DNA from: Phycisphaerae bacterium | Lineage (GTDB): Bacteria > Planctomycetota > Phycisphaerae > UBA1845 > Fen-1342 | NCBI GenBank assembly: GCA_020058145.1 | Contig: JAGVEP010000239.1 | Location: 1 to 15,922 of the forward strand | Length of the DNA: 15,922 nt | Direction of reading: 5' to 3' | Shown: piece after piece, positions 9,350 to 15,922 of the stretch | Numbering within the stretch: position 1 is the stretch's first letter | How the letters are laid out: every line of letters begins with the position of its first letter | The notes under the pieces: model-generated | The model's database searches: none | Told to the model about the DNA's origin: nothing | What the model saw: the letters and a program-made list of their open reading frames with translations, nothing else | Translations under genes and position numbers: made by a program

Positions 9350-10356
9350 ATCAGCTAATCGCCAGCCTGCTGCTCGCGCAAACGCGCACCGACCTGCCGC
9401 CGGTCGCACCGGAGGGCGGCACGTTCTGGTTGCCCCCCGGGGCGTCCACCGCGGCCGGGCACACGGATGCGGTGTTCTATTTCATTTACTGGGTTTCGGT
9501 CTTCTTCTTCCTGCTGATCGTCGCCCTGATGGTCTACTTCGCCTGGCGCTACCGCGCCCGCACGCCCGGTCAGGCCGCCAGCGGTCAGGTTACGCACCAT
9601 ACGGTCCTGGAGCTGACCTGGTCCGCGATCCCGCTCGTCCTGGTCGTCGCGATGTTCTACCTGGGCTTCCGCGGCTATATGGACATGCAGAATCCGCCGC
9701 GCGGGGCACTGGATGTACGCGTACTGGCGAAGAAATGGGACTGGTTCTTCACGTATCCGAACGGGCACATCGATAACGAACTCCACGTGCCGGTGGACGC
9801 GCCCGTCCGGCTCACCCTCGAGTCCAATGACGTCATCCACAGCCTGTTCATCCCCGCCTTTCGCATCAAGCGGGACGCCGTCCCCGGACGTTACAACAAA
9901 ATCTGGTTCCAGGCCCGCCAGCCCGGCGACTATCTCCTGATGTGTTCGGAATTCTGCGGCACCCGGCACTCCGACATGCAGACCCGCGTCGTCGTACACC
10001 CGCCGGGCGAGTATGAAAAGTGGCTGACCGAAGCATCGGACCCGTTCCGCACCCGCACGCTGGCGGAAGTCGGGGCCATGTTGGTCGCGCGCCGCTGCCT
10101 GCAATGCCACACGGTGGACGGCCGGGCCAACATCGGGCCGTCGCTGAAGGGCATCTACGAACATGAGGTCGAGCTCGTCGACGGCACCAAGGTCATCGCC
10201 GACGATGACTACATCCGCGAGTCGGTCCTCTACCCCCAGGCGAAAATCGTCCGGGGTTTCGGCCGCGAGATGTCGTCCTTCAAGGGTATCCTGAAGGACA
10301 AGGAGATTACGGCCATCATCGAGTACCTCAAAGAGCTGAGCAACGACTCGCGCTGA
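9346..10356 (+). CDS. coxB: Cytochrome c oxidase subunit II with C-terminal cytochrome c domain (caa3 type)
   Basis: CoxB takes electrons from ACIII and passes them to heme a in CoxA. The 336-residue protein has two helices (about 42-68 and 88-110) with the family segment THHTVLELTWSAIP. A periplasmic cupredoxin domain follows. CuA ligands are all present: H165, C200, E202, C204, H208 and M211 (CSEFCGTRHSDM). A fused class-I cytochrome c domain carries C251-L-Q-C-H255 with M309 as probable axial ligand. The fused heme makes this a caa3-type enzyme, which can accept electrons directly from an ACIII partner without a soluble cytochrome c. It overlaps sco by 4 bp and is 9 bp from coxA. Confidence 0.95.
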   Translation: MNQLIASLLLAQTRTDLPPVAPEGGTFWLPPGASTAAGHTDAVFYFIYWVSVFFFLLIVALMVYFAWRYRARTPGQAASGQVTHHTVLELTWSAIPLVLVVAMFYLGFRGYMDMQNPPRGALDVRVLAKKWDWFFTYPNGHIDNELHVPVDAPVRLTLESNDVIHSLFIPAFRIKRDAVPGRYNKIWFQARQPGDYLLMCSEFCGTRHSDMQTRVVVHPPGEYEKWLTEASDPFRTRTLAEVGAMLVARRCLQCHTVDGRANIGPSLKGIYEHEVELVDGTKVIADDDYIRESVLYPQAKIVRGFGREMSSFKGILKDKEITAIIEYLKELSNDSR

Positions 10357-10365
10357 GCACAGATT

Positions 10366-12045
10366 ATGAGCGCCATGAACCCCGCCAACCCGACTTCGGA
10401 CGTACCGCCCGCCACGGGCGGCAACTACCTCACGCAGACGCGCGGCATTCTGTCGTGGGTGTTTACCCGCGACCACAAGCGCATCGCCGTCATGTACCTG
10501 GTGTCGATTCTCGCGGCGTTTCTGCTGGGCGGAATTTTCGCGATTCTCGTGCGCACCGAGCTCTTGACGCCGAACAAGACCATCGTGGAGCCGGACCGCT
10601 ACAACCAGTTCTTCACGCTGCACGGCGCCATCATGATCTTCCTGGTGATCATTCCCGGCATTCCCGCGGCGCTGGGCAATTTCGTGCTGCCGATCATGCT
10701 CGGCGCGAAGGACCTCGCGTTTCCGCGCATCAACCTGTTCAGCTACTATCTCTGGCTGCTCGGCGCGCTGCTGGCCGTGCTGGCTATCGTCCTCGGCAGC
10801 GTTGACACAGGCTGGACGTTTTACGTCCCGTATGCCACCGATGTCTCCGCCGGCGGCACCCTCATGGGCGGCGTAATTCCCGTCCTGCTCGGGGTCTTTC
10901 TGCTCGGCTTCAGCTCGATCTTCACGGGCCTCAACTTCATCGTCACGATTCACAAGCTGCGGCCGCCCAGCATGGGCTGGTTCCAGCTTCCGCTCTTCTT
11001 GTGGGCGCTGTATGCCACCGCCATCATCCAGATTCTCGCCACTCCGGTGCTCGGCATCACCGTGCTGCTCCTGATCGTGGAGCGCGCCGCCAACTTCGGC
11101 ATCTTCCACCCCAGCCTCGGCGGCGATCCCGTCCTTTACCAGCACTTTTTCTGGTTCTACTCGCACCCGGCCGTCTACATCATGATTCTGCCGGCTATGG
11201 GCGTCATCAGTGAGGTGATCTCCGTTTTCAGCCGTAAGCACATCTTCGGCTATCACTTCATCGCCTTCAGCAGTGTGGCCATCGCCGTATTCGGCTTCTT
11301 CGTCTGGGGCCACCACATGTTTGTCAGCGGGCAATCGGCACTGCTGGCCATGATTTTCAGCCTGTTCACCTATGCCGTGGCGATTCCATCGGCTGTCAAA
11401 GTGTTCAACTGGCTCGCCACGATGTACCGCGGGGCGATCGTACTCAAAGCCCCGATGCTCTACGCCCTGAGTTTCCTGTTCATTTTCGGCATCGGCGGGC
11501 TGACGGGCCTGTTTCTGGGAGCGCTGGCCGTTGACGTACACCTGCACGGCACGTACTTCATCGTCGCCCATTTTCACTACGTCATGATGGGCAGCACGCT
11601 ATTTGCCATGATCGCCGGAATCCACTACTGGTGGCCCAAGATGACCGGCCGCCTGTACAGCGAACTGTGGGGCCGCGTGGCCTGGGTGCTCGCCTTCGTC
11701 GGCATGAACCTGACCTTCTTCCCGCAGTTCCTCCTCGGCACGCACGGCATGCCGCGGCGCTACTACAATTACCCGCCCCAATTCCAGTTCCTGAATGTCC
11801 TGTCCTCCATCGGGTCCTACTTGATGGCGGCTGGTTTTGTCATCACGGCGATCTACCTGCTCCATTCGTTGTTCGCCGGACGCCGCGCACCCAGCAACCC
11901 CTGGGGCGGGGCCACGCTGGAATGGCAGTGCAGCTCGCCGCCGCCAACGCACAATTTCGACCAGCCGCCCGTGGTCGGCGATCCCTACGACTTCGGCGCA
12001 CTCAAGTACGACGCGGCGATTGAGGGCTACGTGTCCAAGACTTAA
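10366..12045 (+). CDS. coxA: Cytochrome c oxidase subunit I, A2-type heme-copper oxidase
   Basis: CoxA is the catalytic subunit that reduces oxygen to water and pumps protons. The 559-residue protein keeps all metal ligands: H86 and H404 for heme a, H402 for heme a3, and H267, H316 and H317 for CuB, with the cross-linked Y271. D116 (D-channel entrance) and K345 (K-channel) are present. Helix VI reads FYSHPAVYI: Y265-S266 precede H267, and A269 replaces the glutamate of A1 oxidases, so this is the A2 (YS-motif) subfamily, as in Rhodothermus and Thermus caa3. A short cytoplasmic N-terminus precedes the RDHKRI segment. ATG 10366 has no strong Shine-Dalgarno; ATG 10375 is an alternative start three codons on. 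It is followed by coxC after 19 bp. Confidence 0.96.
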   Translation: MSAMNPANPTSDVPPATGGNYLTQTRGILSWVFTRDHKRIAVMYLVSILAAFLLGGIFAILVRTELLTPNKTIVEPDRYNQFFTLHGAIMIFLVIIPGIPAALGNFVLPIMLGAKDLAFPRINLFSYYLWLLGALLAVLAIVLGSVDTGWTFYVPYATDVSAGGTLMGGVIPVLLGVFLLGFSSIFTGLNFIVTIHKLRPPSMGWFQLPLFLWALYATAIIQILATPVLGITVLLLIVERAANFGIFHPSLGGDPVLYQHFFWFYSHPAVYIMILPAMGVISEVISVFSRKHIFGYHFIAFSSVAIAVFGFFVWGHHMFVSGQSALLAMIFSLFTYAVAIPSAVKVFNWLATMYRGAIVLKAPMLYALSFLFIFGIGGLTGLFLGALAVDVHLHGTYFIVAHFHYVMMGSTLFAMIAGIHYWWPKMTGRLYSELWGRVAWVLAFVGMNLTFFPQFLLGTHGMPRRYYNYPPQFQFLNVLSSIGSYLMAAGFVITAIYLLHSLFAGRRAPSNPWGGATLEWQCSSPPPTHNFDQPPVVGDPYDFGALKYDAAIEGYVSKT

Positions 12046-12064
12046 CCGGAGCCGGCCGCTTACG

Positions 12065-12997
12065 ATGTCTCACGAGCGCGAAACCACGACCCCCGACGGC
12101 TCGCCGCACCCGGCCAGCCTGCAGCACCACTTCGATACGCCGCGCCAGCAGCTCGAGGCGGCGTTGCAGGGTATGTGGCTCTTTCTGGCCACGGAGATTC
12201 TGCTTTTTGGCGGGCTGTTCTGCCTCTACGCCGTCTTCCGCGCCAACCACCCGGAAATCTTCGAATACGCCCACCAGTACCTCTCAAAGTTCTGGGGCGC
12301 CACGAATACGGTGATCCTCATTTGCAGCAGCTTCACGATGGCCACGGCCGTCTGGGCCGCCCAGGTCGGCCGCCGCAAGACGCTGCTGGCCATGCTCGCG
12401 CTGACGCTTCTGTGTGGCTGCGGCTTTCTTGGCGTCAAGTTCATCGAATACCAGCACAAATGGAAAGAGGGCTTGCTGTGGGGCGTACACTTCCGCCCGG
12501 AACATTCGGCGGAGCAGTTCGCTCAGCACTCGGCCGAAGAACACGTTGCGACGGTGTCCGGGGAGCATACTTCCAGCGCTCCGGCGACGGCCACCTCCCG
12601 GCCGCAGCTATTCGCGACAGCCCCGGCAACCTCACCAGCCACCTCGCAAGCCAGCCCGGATACACAGGCCACCCAGCCGGACCCAAGCTGGGTATTTCGA
12701 TCGCCCGGCAATGGCCCCCGCGGCCTGCGCCCGCCGAGCGCGGCCCCAGCTTCGCTTGCACCCGAACAGCGCGTGCGCAACGTCCAGACCTTCTTCGCCG
12801 TCTACTTCGCGATGACCGGACTGCACGGCCTGCACGTACTGGCCGGGCTCGCGGTCATTACCTGGATTCTCGTGCGTTCCGCCCGCGGCGATTTCTCGCC
12901 CGCGTACCACACCCCCGTACACATGACGGGCCTTTATTGGCACGTGGTGGATTTGATCTGGATTTACCTGTTTCCGTTGTTGTATTTGATTCACTAG
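12065..12997 (+). CDS. coxC: Cytochrome c oxidase subunit III with extended internal loop
   Basis: CoxC is the membrane subunit that stabilises CoxA and its proton uptake. The 310-residue protein starts at ATG 12065; a frame open further upstream lies inside coxA. Five helices are seen, as in five-helix caa3-type subunit III. The first contains MWLFLATEILLFGGLF with the conserved Glu, the third ends near VKFIEYQHKW133, and the fourth has TGLHGLHVLAGL. Between the third and fourth helices, residues about 134-236 form a loop of roughly 100 residues rich in Ala, Pro, Ser and Thr, much longer than the short loop I expect there. The loop is in frame and keeps the window's codon bias. The nearest Shine-Dalgarno-like GGAG (12048-12051) is 13 nt from the start. 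Confidence 0.92.
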   Translation: MSHERETTTPDGSPHPASLQHHFDTPRQQLEAALQGMWLFLATEILLFGGLFCLYAVFRANHPEIFEYAHQYLSKFWGATNTVILICSSFTMATAVWAAQVGRRKTLLAMLALTLLCGCGFLGVKFIEYQHKWKEGLLWGVHFRPEHSAEQFAQHSAEEHVATVSGEHTSSAPATATSRPQLFATAPATSPATSQASPDTQATQPDPSWVFRSPGNGPRGLRPPSAAPASLAPEQRVRNVQTFFAVYFAMTGLHGLHVLAGLAVITWILVRSARGDFSPAYHTPVHMTGLYWHVVDLIWIYLFPLLYLIH

Positions 12998-13036
12998 CCC
13001 GGGCTTTTGCCCCGCGGCGCTCCCCCGAGGATCGCT

Positions 13037-13420
13037 ATGGCCCACCCAGGCACGCCAGCCGACACGCACACCCCCCACGTCGTTCCCGTGCGTGTCCTGG
13101 CCGCCACTCTGGCGCTCCTCCTGCTGCTCACGTTTATCACCGTCGGCGTCACGTGGTCGGCGCGCCTGGATTTCGGCCTGACCGGGAACCTCTGGATCGC
13201 CCTGACGATCGCCACCATCAAAGCCACGCTCGTCGTGTTGTATTTCATGCACGTGCGCTACGAAAAGCCGATCATTGGCATCTTTCTGATCGTCGCGCTC
13301 GCTTTCGTGGTGCTTTTTGCGGGGGCCACGCTGATGGACACCCTGCAATACCAGCCCGACATTCAGCAATACCGCGACGACGACCCCAATGCGCACTACG
13401 CGCCCGCGTTGCAGCAGTAG
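13037..13420 (+). CDS. coxD: Cytochrome c oxidase subunit IV, prokaryotic type
   Basis: This is a small accessory subunit of the caa3 oxidase. The 127-residue protein has three hydrophobic helices (about 18-40, 50-72 and 78-102). The segment NLWIALTIATIKATLVVLYFM, with its lysine in the second helix and following HVRYE, is characteristic of the prokaryotic subunit IV family. The tail is acidic and polar. ATG 13037 is preceded by GAGG at 13027-13030 (6-nt spacing), which favours it over an in-frame TTG at 13007. It lies 39 bp after coxC and is the last gene of the + strand operon; repeats begin right after its stop. Confidence 0.88.
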   Translation: MAHPGTPADTHTPHVVPVRVLAATLALLLLLTFITVGVTWSARLDFGLTGNLWIALTIATIKATLVVLYFMHVRYEKPIIGIFLIVALAFVVLFAGATLMDTLQYQPDIQQYRDDDPNAHYAPALQQ

Positions 13421-13442
13421 CGGCCGGGCTCCGTACCGGCCG
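13421..13442 (+). terminator. Stem-loop directly after coxD, possible operon terminator
   Basis: CGGCCGG (13421-13427) and CCGGCCG (13436-13442) form a perfect 7-bp stem with an 8-nt loop, beginning at the first base after the coxD stop. No T-run follows, so it is not a classical intrinsic terminator. It may act as a 3' end stabiliser, contribute to Rho-independent pausing, or be a dispersed palindromic repeat. The decamer GTAGCGGCCG occurs at 13417-13426 and again at 13449-13458, which favours a repeat origin. Confidence 0.4.
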
Positions 13443-13467
13443 TGACCTGTAGCGGCCGACCCCCGTG

Positions 13468-13568
13468 GCGGGCTGGTGCGAGAATCCCTTCTCGCACCCC
13501 CTCTGCCGGGAAGCGGGCTGGTGCGAGAATCCTTTCTCGCACCCCCTCTGGCGGGAATCCCTTCCCGC
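13468..13568 (+). repeat. Left REP-like hairpin array (two 45-bp tandem units plus a related hairpin)
   Basis: Two 45-bp units (13468-13512 and 13513-13557) are identical at 43 of 45 positions. Each holds a perfect 10-bp stem, GGTGCGAGAA with TTCTCGCACC, around a 4-nt loop: 13475-13498 (loop TCCC) and 13520-13543 (loop TCCT). A third hairpin at 13551-13568 pairs GCGGGAA with TTCCCGC around TCCC. The stems and loops are REP-like and abut the 3' end of the RAYT gene. They also lie between two convergent transcription units, where they could end transcripts. Confidence 0.75.
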
Positions 13569-13575
13569 GTCTGCT

Positions 13576-14109
13576 TCAGAATTCCAAAACATCCAGCGGC
13601 ATGCACACCGCGCGCTGCCCGGCATGCCACGCCGCCGAGCTATACCACCAGTCTTCCGGCGTCGCGACGAGCTGCTTGCGAACCGGGTTCTCATGCAGGT
13701 ACCGCAGCTTCTGCGCGAGTACTTCGGGCGAAGAAATCTCCTGCGGATGGAAGCCGTCCTGCCAGAATGAAAACTCCCCGCGCTGCCGTCGGGCACGCTG
13801 CGCCCCGCGTTCCAGCCACGCGAGTACCGTCTCTCGGCCGTCGGCGACGAGGCGGTCGTGAATAGTGCGCGAGGTGAACCGCTTGAAATCGCGCAGTACG
13901 GCTTGCAGGTCGTCGGCCGCGGCGATGACGTGGAGATGGTTCGGCATGACCACGTACGCGAAAAGCTGCAAGCCCTTGTGCGCGCGACGGAATGACAAGG
14001 ATTCGATCAGCGGGTCGATGTAGCGCGCCTCGATGAAGATGGGCGTCCAATCCAGGACCGTGATCGTGCAGAAGTGCGGCAGATGCTCGCCGACTTGATA
14101 GCGACTCAT
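13576..14109 (-). CDS. REP-associated tyrosine transposase (RAYT, Y1_Tnp family)
   Basis: RAYTs are single-strand HUH endonucleases related to IS200/IS605 TnpA that act on REP hairpins. The 177-residue protein has the HUH motif H58-L-H60 in VVMPNHLHVIA and the likely catalytic Y137 in KLRYLHENPVRKQLV. It also has the family landmarks FWQDGFHPQEI and DWWYSSAAWH. The length matches the family and the reading frame is intact. The start is ATG at 14109 (MSRYQVGEHLPHF); the frame stays open further upstream, but that extension would be encoded by the flanking repeats. GATAAT on the minus strand (14119-14124) is a possible -10 box only ten bases from the ATG, so the message may be nearly leaderless. 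No Shine-Dalgarno is visible. It is a domesticated single-copy-type gene in many genomes rather than an active IS. Confidence 0.9.
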   Translation of the reverse strand: MSRYQVGEHLPHFCTITVLDWTPIFIEARYIDPLIESLSFRRAHKGLQLFAYVVMPNHLHVIAAADDLQAVLRDFKRFTSRTIHDRLVADGRETVLAWLERGAQRARRQRGEFSFWQDGFHPQEISSPEVLAQKLRYLHENPVRKQLVATPEDWWYSSAAWHAGQRAVCMPLDVLEF

Positions 14110-14138
14110 CGCGGCGAGATTATCGCAGTGCGGCGTTC

Positions 14139-14187
14139 GCGGGAAGGGACTCCCGCAGCGGTGCGAGCGAGAAAGGATTCTCGCACG
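14139..14187 (-). repeat. Right REP-like hairpins in inverted orientation
   Basis: GCGGGA (14139-14144) pairs with TCCCGC (14151-14156); with one mismatched pair it is the reverse complement of the left array's third hairpin. GCGAGAA (14167-14173) pairs with TTCTCGC (14178-14184) around AGGA, the reverse complement of the core of left unit 2. The right copy carries an extra GCGA (GGTGCGAGCGAGAA against GGTGCGAGAA), which shortens the perfect stem from 10 to 7 bp. The pair lies 30-78 bp upstream of the RAYT start codon. Confidence 0.7.
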
Positions 14188-14207
14188 AGCACAGTCAGCC
14201 CTGACGT

Positions 14208-15341
14208 CTAGTCCGCCTCGTCCCCCAAATCCCATTCCGCCCCCGGCGGGTGCAGCGCATACCACGCAAACCAGCAACAACGCACAACCTGTACTGGCTC
14301 GCCCGTGACGCTTTCCGCCCAAACCGCCGCCGCCGGCACAGTCTGGCACGCGAAACGTACGTCAACACCATCCAGCGTCTCACGCACCTCGCCAGATGCG
14401 CCGCGGCGGCGAATCAACTCCGCAAGCGTGAACACATGCCAGCGCGCCCCGGTCCGCACCGCCAGGATCGGCGCCTTCAGCCGGCGCGGCCCGGCGGGCG
14501 GCAGCGGTTCAACCGGAAAACGCAGCCGATCCGACCCGAAATAGCCGCCGTAGGTGTTCTCGTAGACGCGCAAGCGGCTGCGATCCGGAGCGAGCACGGT
14601 TGTGTCTGGGTACCGAGCCGTCCAGTCCTGCCAACGAACCACTACCGCCGGCAGTAACCGCAATTCCGCGCCGCGCGCCGCCGCTGGTCCCGCGATAGCA
14701 CGAAACTGCAACTGACTCCATAGGCTCTCGCCGGCCGCATCCGGCCGCCGGTCGTACATCAGCACATTGGAGTTGTAGAGCAGCCCGCTGACGCCGAACT
14801 CCAGCGTCTCGCCCTCGATTTGCCGCTCGAAGACAACGGTGCTGTCGCACAGCGGGTTGTAGGTAATCGCGATCGGCCGGCCCCCCAGCGTATCGTTGAC
14901 AACTTCGTGCCACGTGACGATCCGTAGCGGGTACGCGCGCGGCGTGCCGCCTGCGAGCACGCCAATCACGAGGTCCCCGTCGAGCAGGTACTTCCCCTTG
15001 TGCGCCCGGCGCAGCTCATCCGAAAACGTCGCCACCTCGGCCACGGTGAAGACTTCCGGCCTGACCAGTGCGGGTATGCCGTCCTTGGGAAACCCCGCGG
15101 CAACCAGCCCCGCGCGCGGCACAAGGCACGGGGAGAGGTCGAAGCCATACGTAGACACATCCCGCCCGTCGCCGACTGCGAGCGGGTGGGCGTTCGAGCG
15201 CTGCACCCACAGAAAAATCGTCGCCACGCAGAGCACACCGGAGACCGCCAGCAGCCAACCCCCGCTGCGCCAGTCCAGCAGCCTGGGCGCGCGACGAGAC
15301 GCCCTCGGCGGCACGGCTTCAAACGGACCGTCTACAGGCAT
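14208..15341 (-). CDS. DUF3179 domain protein, membrane-anchored, function unknown
   Basis: The 377-residue protein has one N-terminal helix (about 27-46) after a basic stretch, so the rest is probably periplasmic. The DUF3179 domain is recognised by PLRIVTWHEVVNDTLGGRP (W144, H145, E146, N149, D150), then ITYNPLCDSTVVFER with C165 and GVSGLLYNSNVLMYDR. The end reads RCCWFAWYALHPPG. Many relatives I recall have CPLC where this one has NPLC (N162), leaving C165 without its partner. The family has no established reaction. ATG 15341 follows GGGAGG with a 3-nt gap. It overlaps the end of ctaB by 10 bp, so the two are almost certainly co-transcribed. A role near heme or copper handling is suggested only by that neighbour. 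Confidence 0.85.
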   Translation of the reverse strand: MPVDGPFEAVPPRASRRAPRLLDWRSGGWLLAVSGVLCVATIFLWVQRSNAHPLAVGDGRDVSTYGFDLSPCLVPRAGLVAAGFPKDGIPALVRPEVFTVAEVATFSDELRRAHKGKYLLDGDLVIGVLAGGTPRAYPLRIVTWHEVVNDTLGGRPIAITYNPLCDSTVVFERQIEGETLEFGVSGLLYNSNVLMYDRRPDAAGESLWSQLQFRAIAGPAAARGAELRLLPAVVVRWQDWTARYPDTTVLAPDRSRLRVYENTYGGYFGSDRLRFPVEPLPPAGPRRLKAPILAVRTGARWHVFTLAELIRRRGASGEVRETLDGVDVRFACQTVPAAAVWAESVTGEPVQVVRCCWFAWYALHPPGAEWDLGDEAD

Positions 15342-15922
15342 GATCCTCCCACCCGCCGATCAAGCAGCATCAACGCCAGCAGCAGCGGCAGGTAGACGAG
15401 ACTCGCGATGAACAGCCGCCGGGCCGCCGCGCTGGTCCGTTCCCGCTCCAGGTGCACGGCCGCGAGCAAGAGCGCTCCGCCGAGCGTCGCCGCCGCGGCC
15501 AGGTACCACCACCCCGTGACTCCGGTCAGCGTGAGCAGGACGGTCGCCTGCCAGAGGACGAGCGTGTACACCACTGCGGCACAGCCCGTCAGCCGCCCGG
15601 TCGGATCTACGCTCGGCAACATGCGGAATCCGCCCCGGGCATAGTCGTCGCGGTAAAGCCAGGCCAACGCGAGAAAGTGCGGAATCTGCCAGAGGAACAG
15701 AATGCCCGCCAGAATCCACGCCCCCGGCGCCAGCGTCCCGCGCGCCGCCACCCACCCAATCAGCGGCGGGAGCGCCCCGACCAGCGCCCCGATCAGCGTG
15801 TTCCCCGGCGTGCGGCGCTTCAGCGGCGTGTACAAGAACACGTACAGCACCAGGGCCAGCAGCGCGAGCGCCGCCGCGGGCGCATTCACCAGGCATCCCA
15901 GGATCAGCGGCCCGCCCAAGCC
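15332..15922 (-). CDS. ctaB: Protoheme IX farnesyltransferase (heme o synthase) CtaB, 5' end outside the window
   Basis: CtaB, a UbiA-family membrane prenyltransferase, attaches a farnesyl group to heme b to make heme o, the precursor of heme a for caa3 oxidases. About 196 C-terminal residues are in the window, roughly two thirds of the usual length. Visible signatures are YTPLKRRTPGNTLIGALVGALPP (YTPLKR, then GNTLIGALVGALPPLIGW), WQIPHFLALAWLYRDDYARGG with the second Asp-rich site, and FRMLP. Several hydrophobic helices follow. The first Asp-rich motif should lie beyond the right edge. The reading frame is open to the edge (Gly-Leu-Gly-Gly-Pro), so no start is given. Its product serves the oxidase encoded on the other strand. 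Confidence 0.93.
   Translation of the reverse strand, partial: GLGGPLILGCLVNAPAAALALLALVLYVFLYTPLKRRTPGNTLIGALVGALPPLIGWVAARGTLAPGAWILAGILFLWQIPHFLALAWLYRDDYARGGFRMLPSVDPTGRLTGCAAVVYTLVLWQATVLLTLTGVTGWWYLAAAATLGGALLLAAVHLERERTSAAARRLFIASLVYLPLLLALMLLDRRVGGSCL

Larger units (their letters stand above)
13468..14187 (-). mobile_element. RAYT transposase with flanking inverted REP-like arrays
   Basis: A REP-associated tyrosine transposase gene is bracketed by related hairpins in opposite orientation. Left loops read TCCC/TCCT, while right loops read GGGA/AGGA, their reverse complements. This is the layout of a RAYT gene with its REP substrate, not of an insertion sequence with classical terminal repeats. 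I see no target-site duplication. The outer limits given are those of the visible repeats and may not be the true ends. It sits in the gap between coxD and the DUF3179 gene without breaking either. Confidence 0.65.

Noticed and set aside
9355..11577. 740-codon open frame on the minus strand opposite coxB and coxA
   Set aside because: The opposite strand codes for well-conserved oxidase subunits with all ligands. The antisense product is rich in Glu, Arg, Asp and Gln with no recognisable domain, as expected for an antisense frame in high-GC coding DNA.
13421..13442. Classical Rho-independent terminator after coxD
   Set aside because: The stem is strong but followed by TGACCTGTAG, with no T-run; it is kept only as a low-confidence termination or repeat element.
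12175..13452. 425-codon + strand open frame across coxC and coxD
   Set aside because: It is out of frame with two clear oxidase genes and crosses their stop and start; the product is Arg/Pro/Ala-rich without motifs.
13468..13557. CRISPR array
   Set aside because: Only two contiguous units exist with no unique spacers, and each unit is a long hairpin; no cas genes are nearby.
13443..13865. Plus-strand open frames over the RAYT gene and its left repeats
   Set aside because: They are translations of the hairpin repeats and of the antisense strand of the RAYT gene, with Arg/Ser/Pro-rich products.

Overview
This high-GC window holds a nearly complete terminal respiratory chain on the + strand: eleven tightly packed genes for alternative complex III (ACIII, a quinol:cytochrome c oxidoreductase unrelated to bc1) followed by a caa3-type cytochrome c oxidase. 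The best guess for the host is a Planctomycetota bacterium, possibly Phycisphaerae-like. The reasons are the act-sco-cox gene order, the ActD-ActE fusion, the SCO protein with a C-terminal anchor, a DUF3179 protein and a REP-associated transposase among hairpin repeats. This is inferred from gene content, not from a phylogenetic marker.

Layout. 1-167: short repeats and a candidate promoter. 168-8086: actA (pentaheme c), actB (molybdopterin-oxidoreductase-like domain plus Fe-S domain), actC (NrfD-like), a fused actD-actE (DUF3341 plus monoheme c) and actF (second NrfD-like subunit). 8097-8456: a small single-pass membrane protein of unknown role. 8453-9349: a SCO1/SenC copper chaperone. 9346-13420: coxB (CuA plus heme c), coxA (A2-type, with a YS motif in place of the helix-VI Glu), coxC (with a long Ala/Pro/Ser/Thr-rich loop) and coxD. 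Most junctions are 4-bp overlaps or short gaps, so this looks like one transcript. 13421-14207: REP-like hairpins in inverted orientation around a RAYT (Y1 transposase) gene. 14208-15922, minus strand: a DUF3179 protein and the 3' two thirds of ctaB (heme o synthase), overlapping by 10 bp.

How it works together. ACIII takes electrons from quinol through the ActC/ActB side and passes them via ActB Fe-S clusters and ActA/ActE hemes c to the CoxB heme c and CuA. They then go to heme a and the a3-CuB site of CoxA, where oxygen is reduced. SCO loads copper into CuA, and CtaB makes the heme o precursor of heme a. The heme a synthase CtaA is not in the window and may lie just beyond the right edge. 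Co-transcription fits the physical ACIII-oxidase supercomplex known from other bacteria.

No wholly new system was recognised. The parts least explained by known biology are the small protein between actF and sco, the hairpin-encoding in-frame insertion in actB, the CoxC loop, the DUF3179-ctaB pairing and the RAYT/REP unit between convergent operons.
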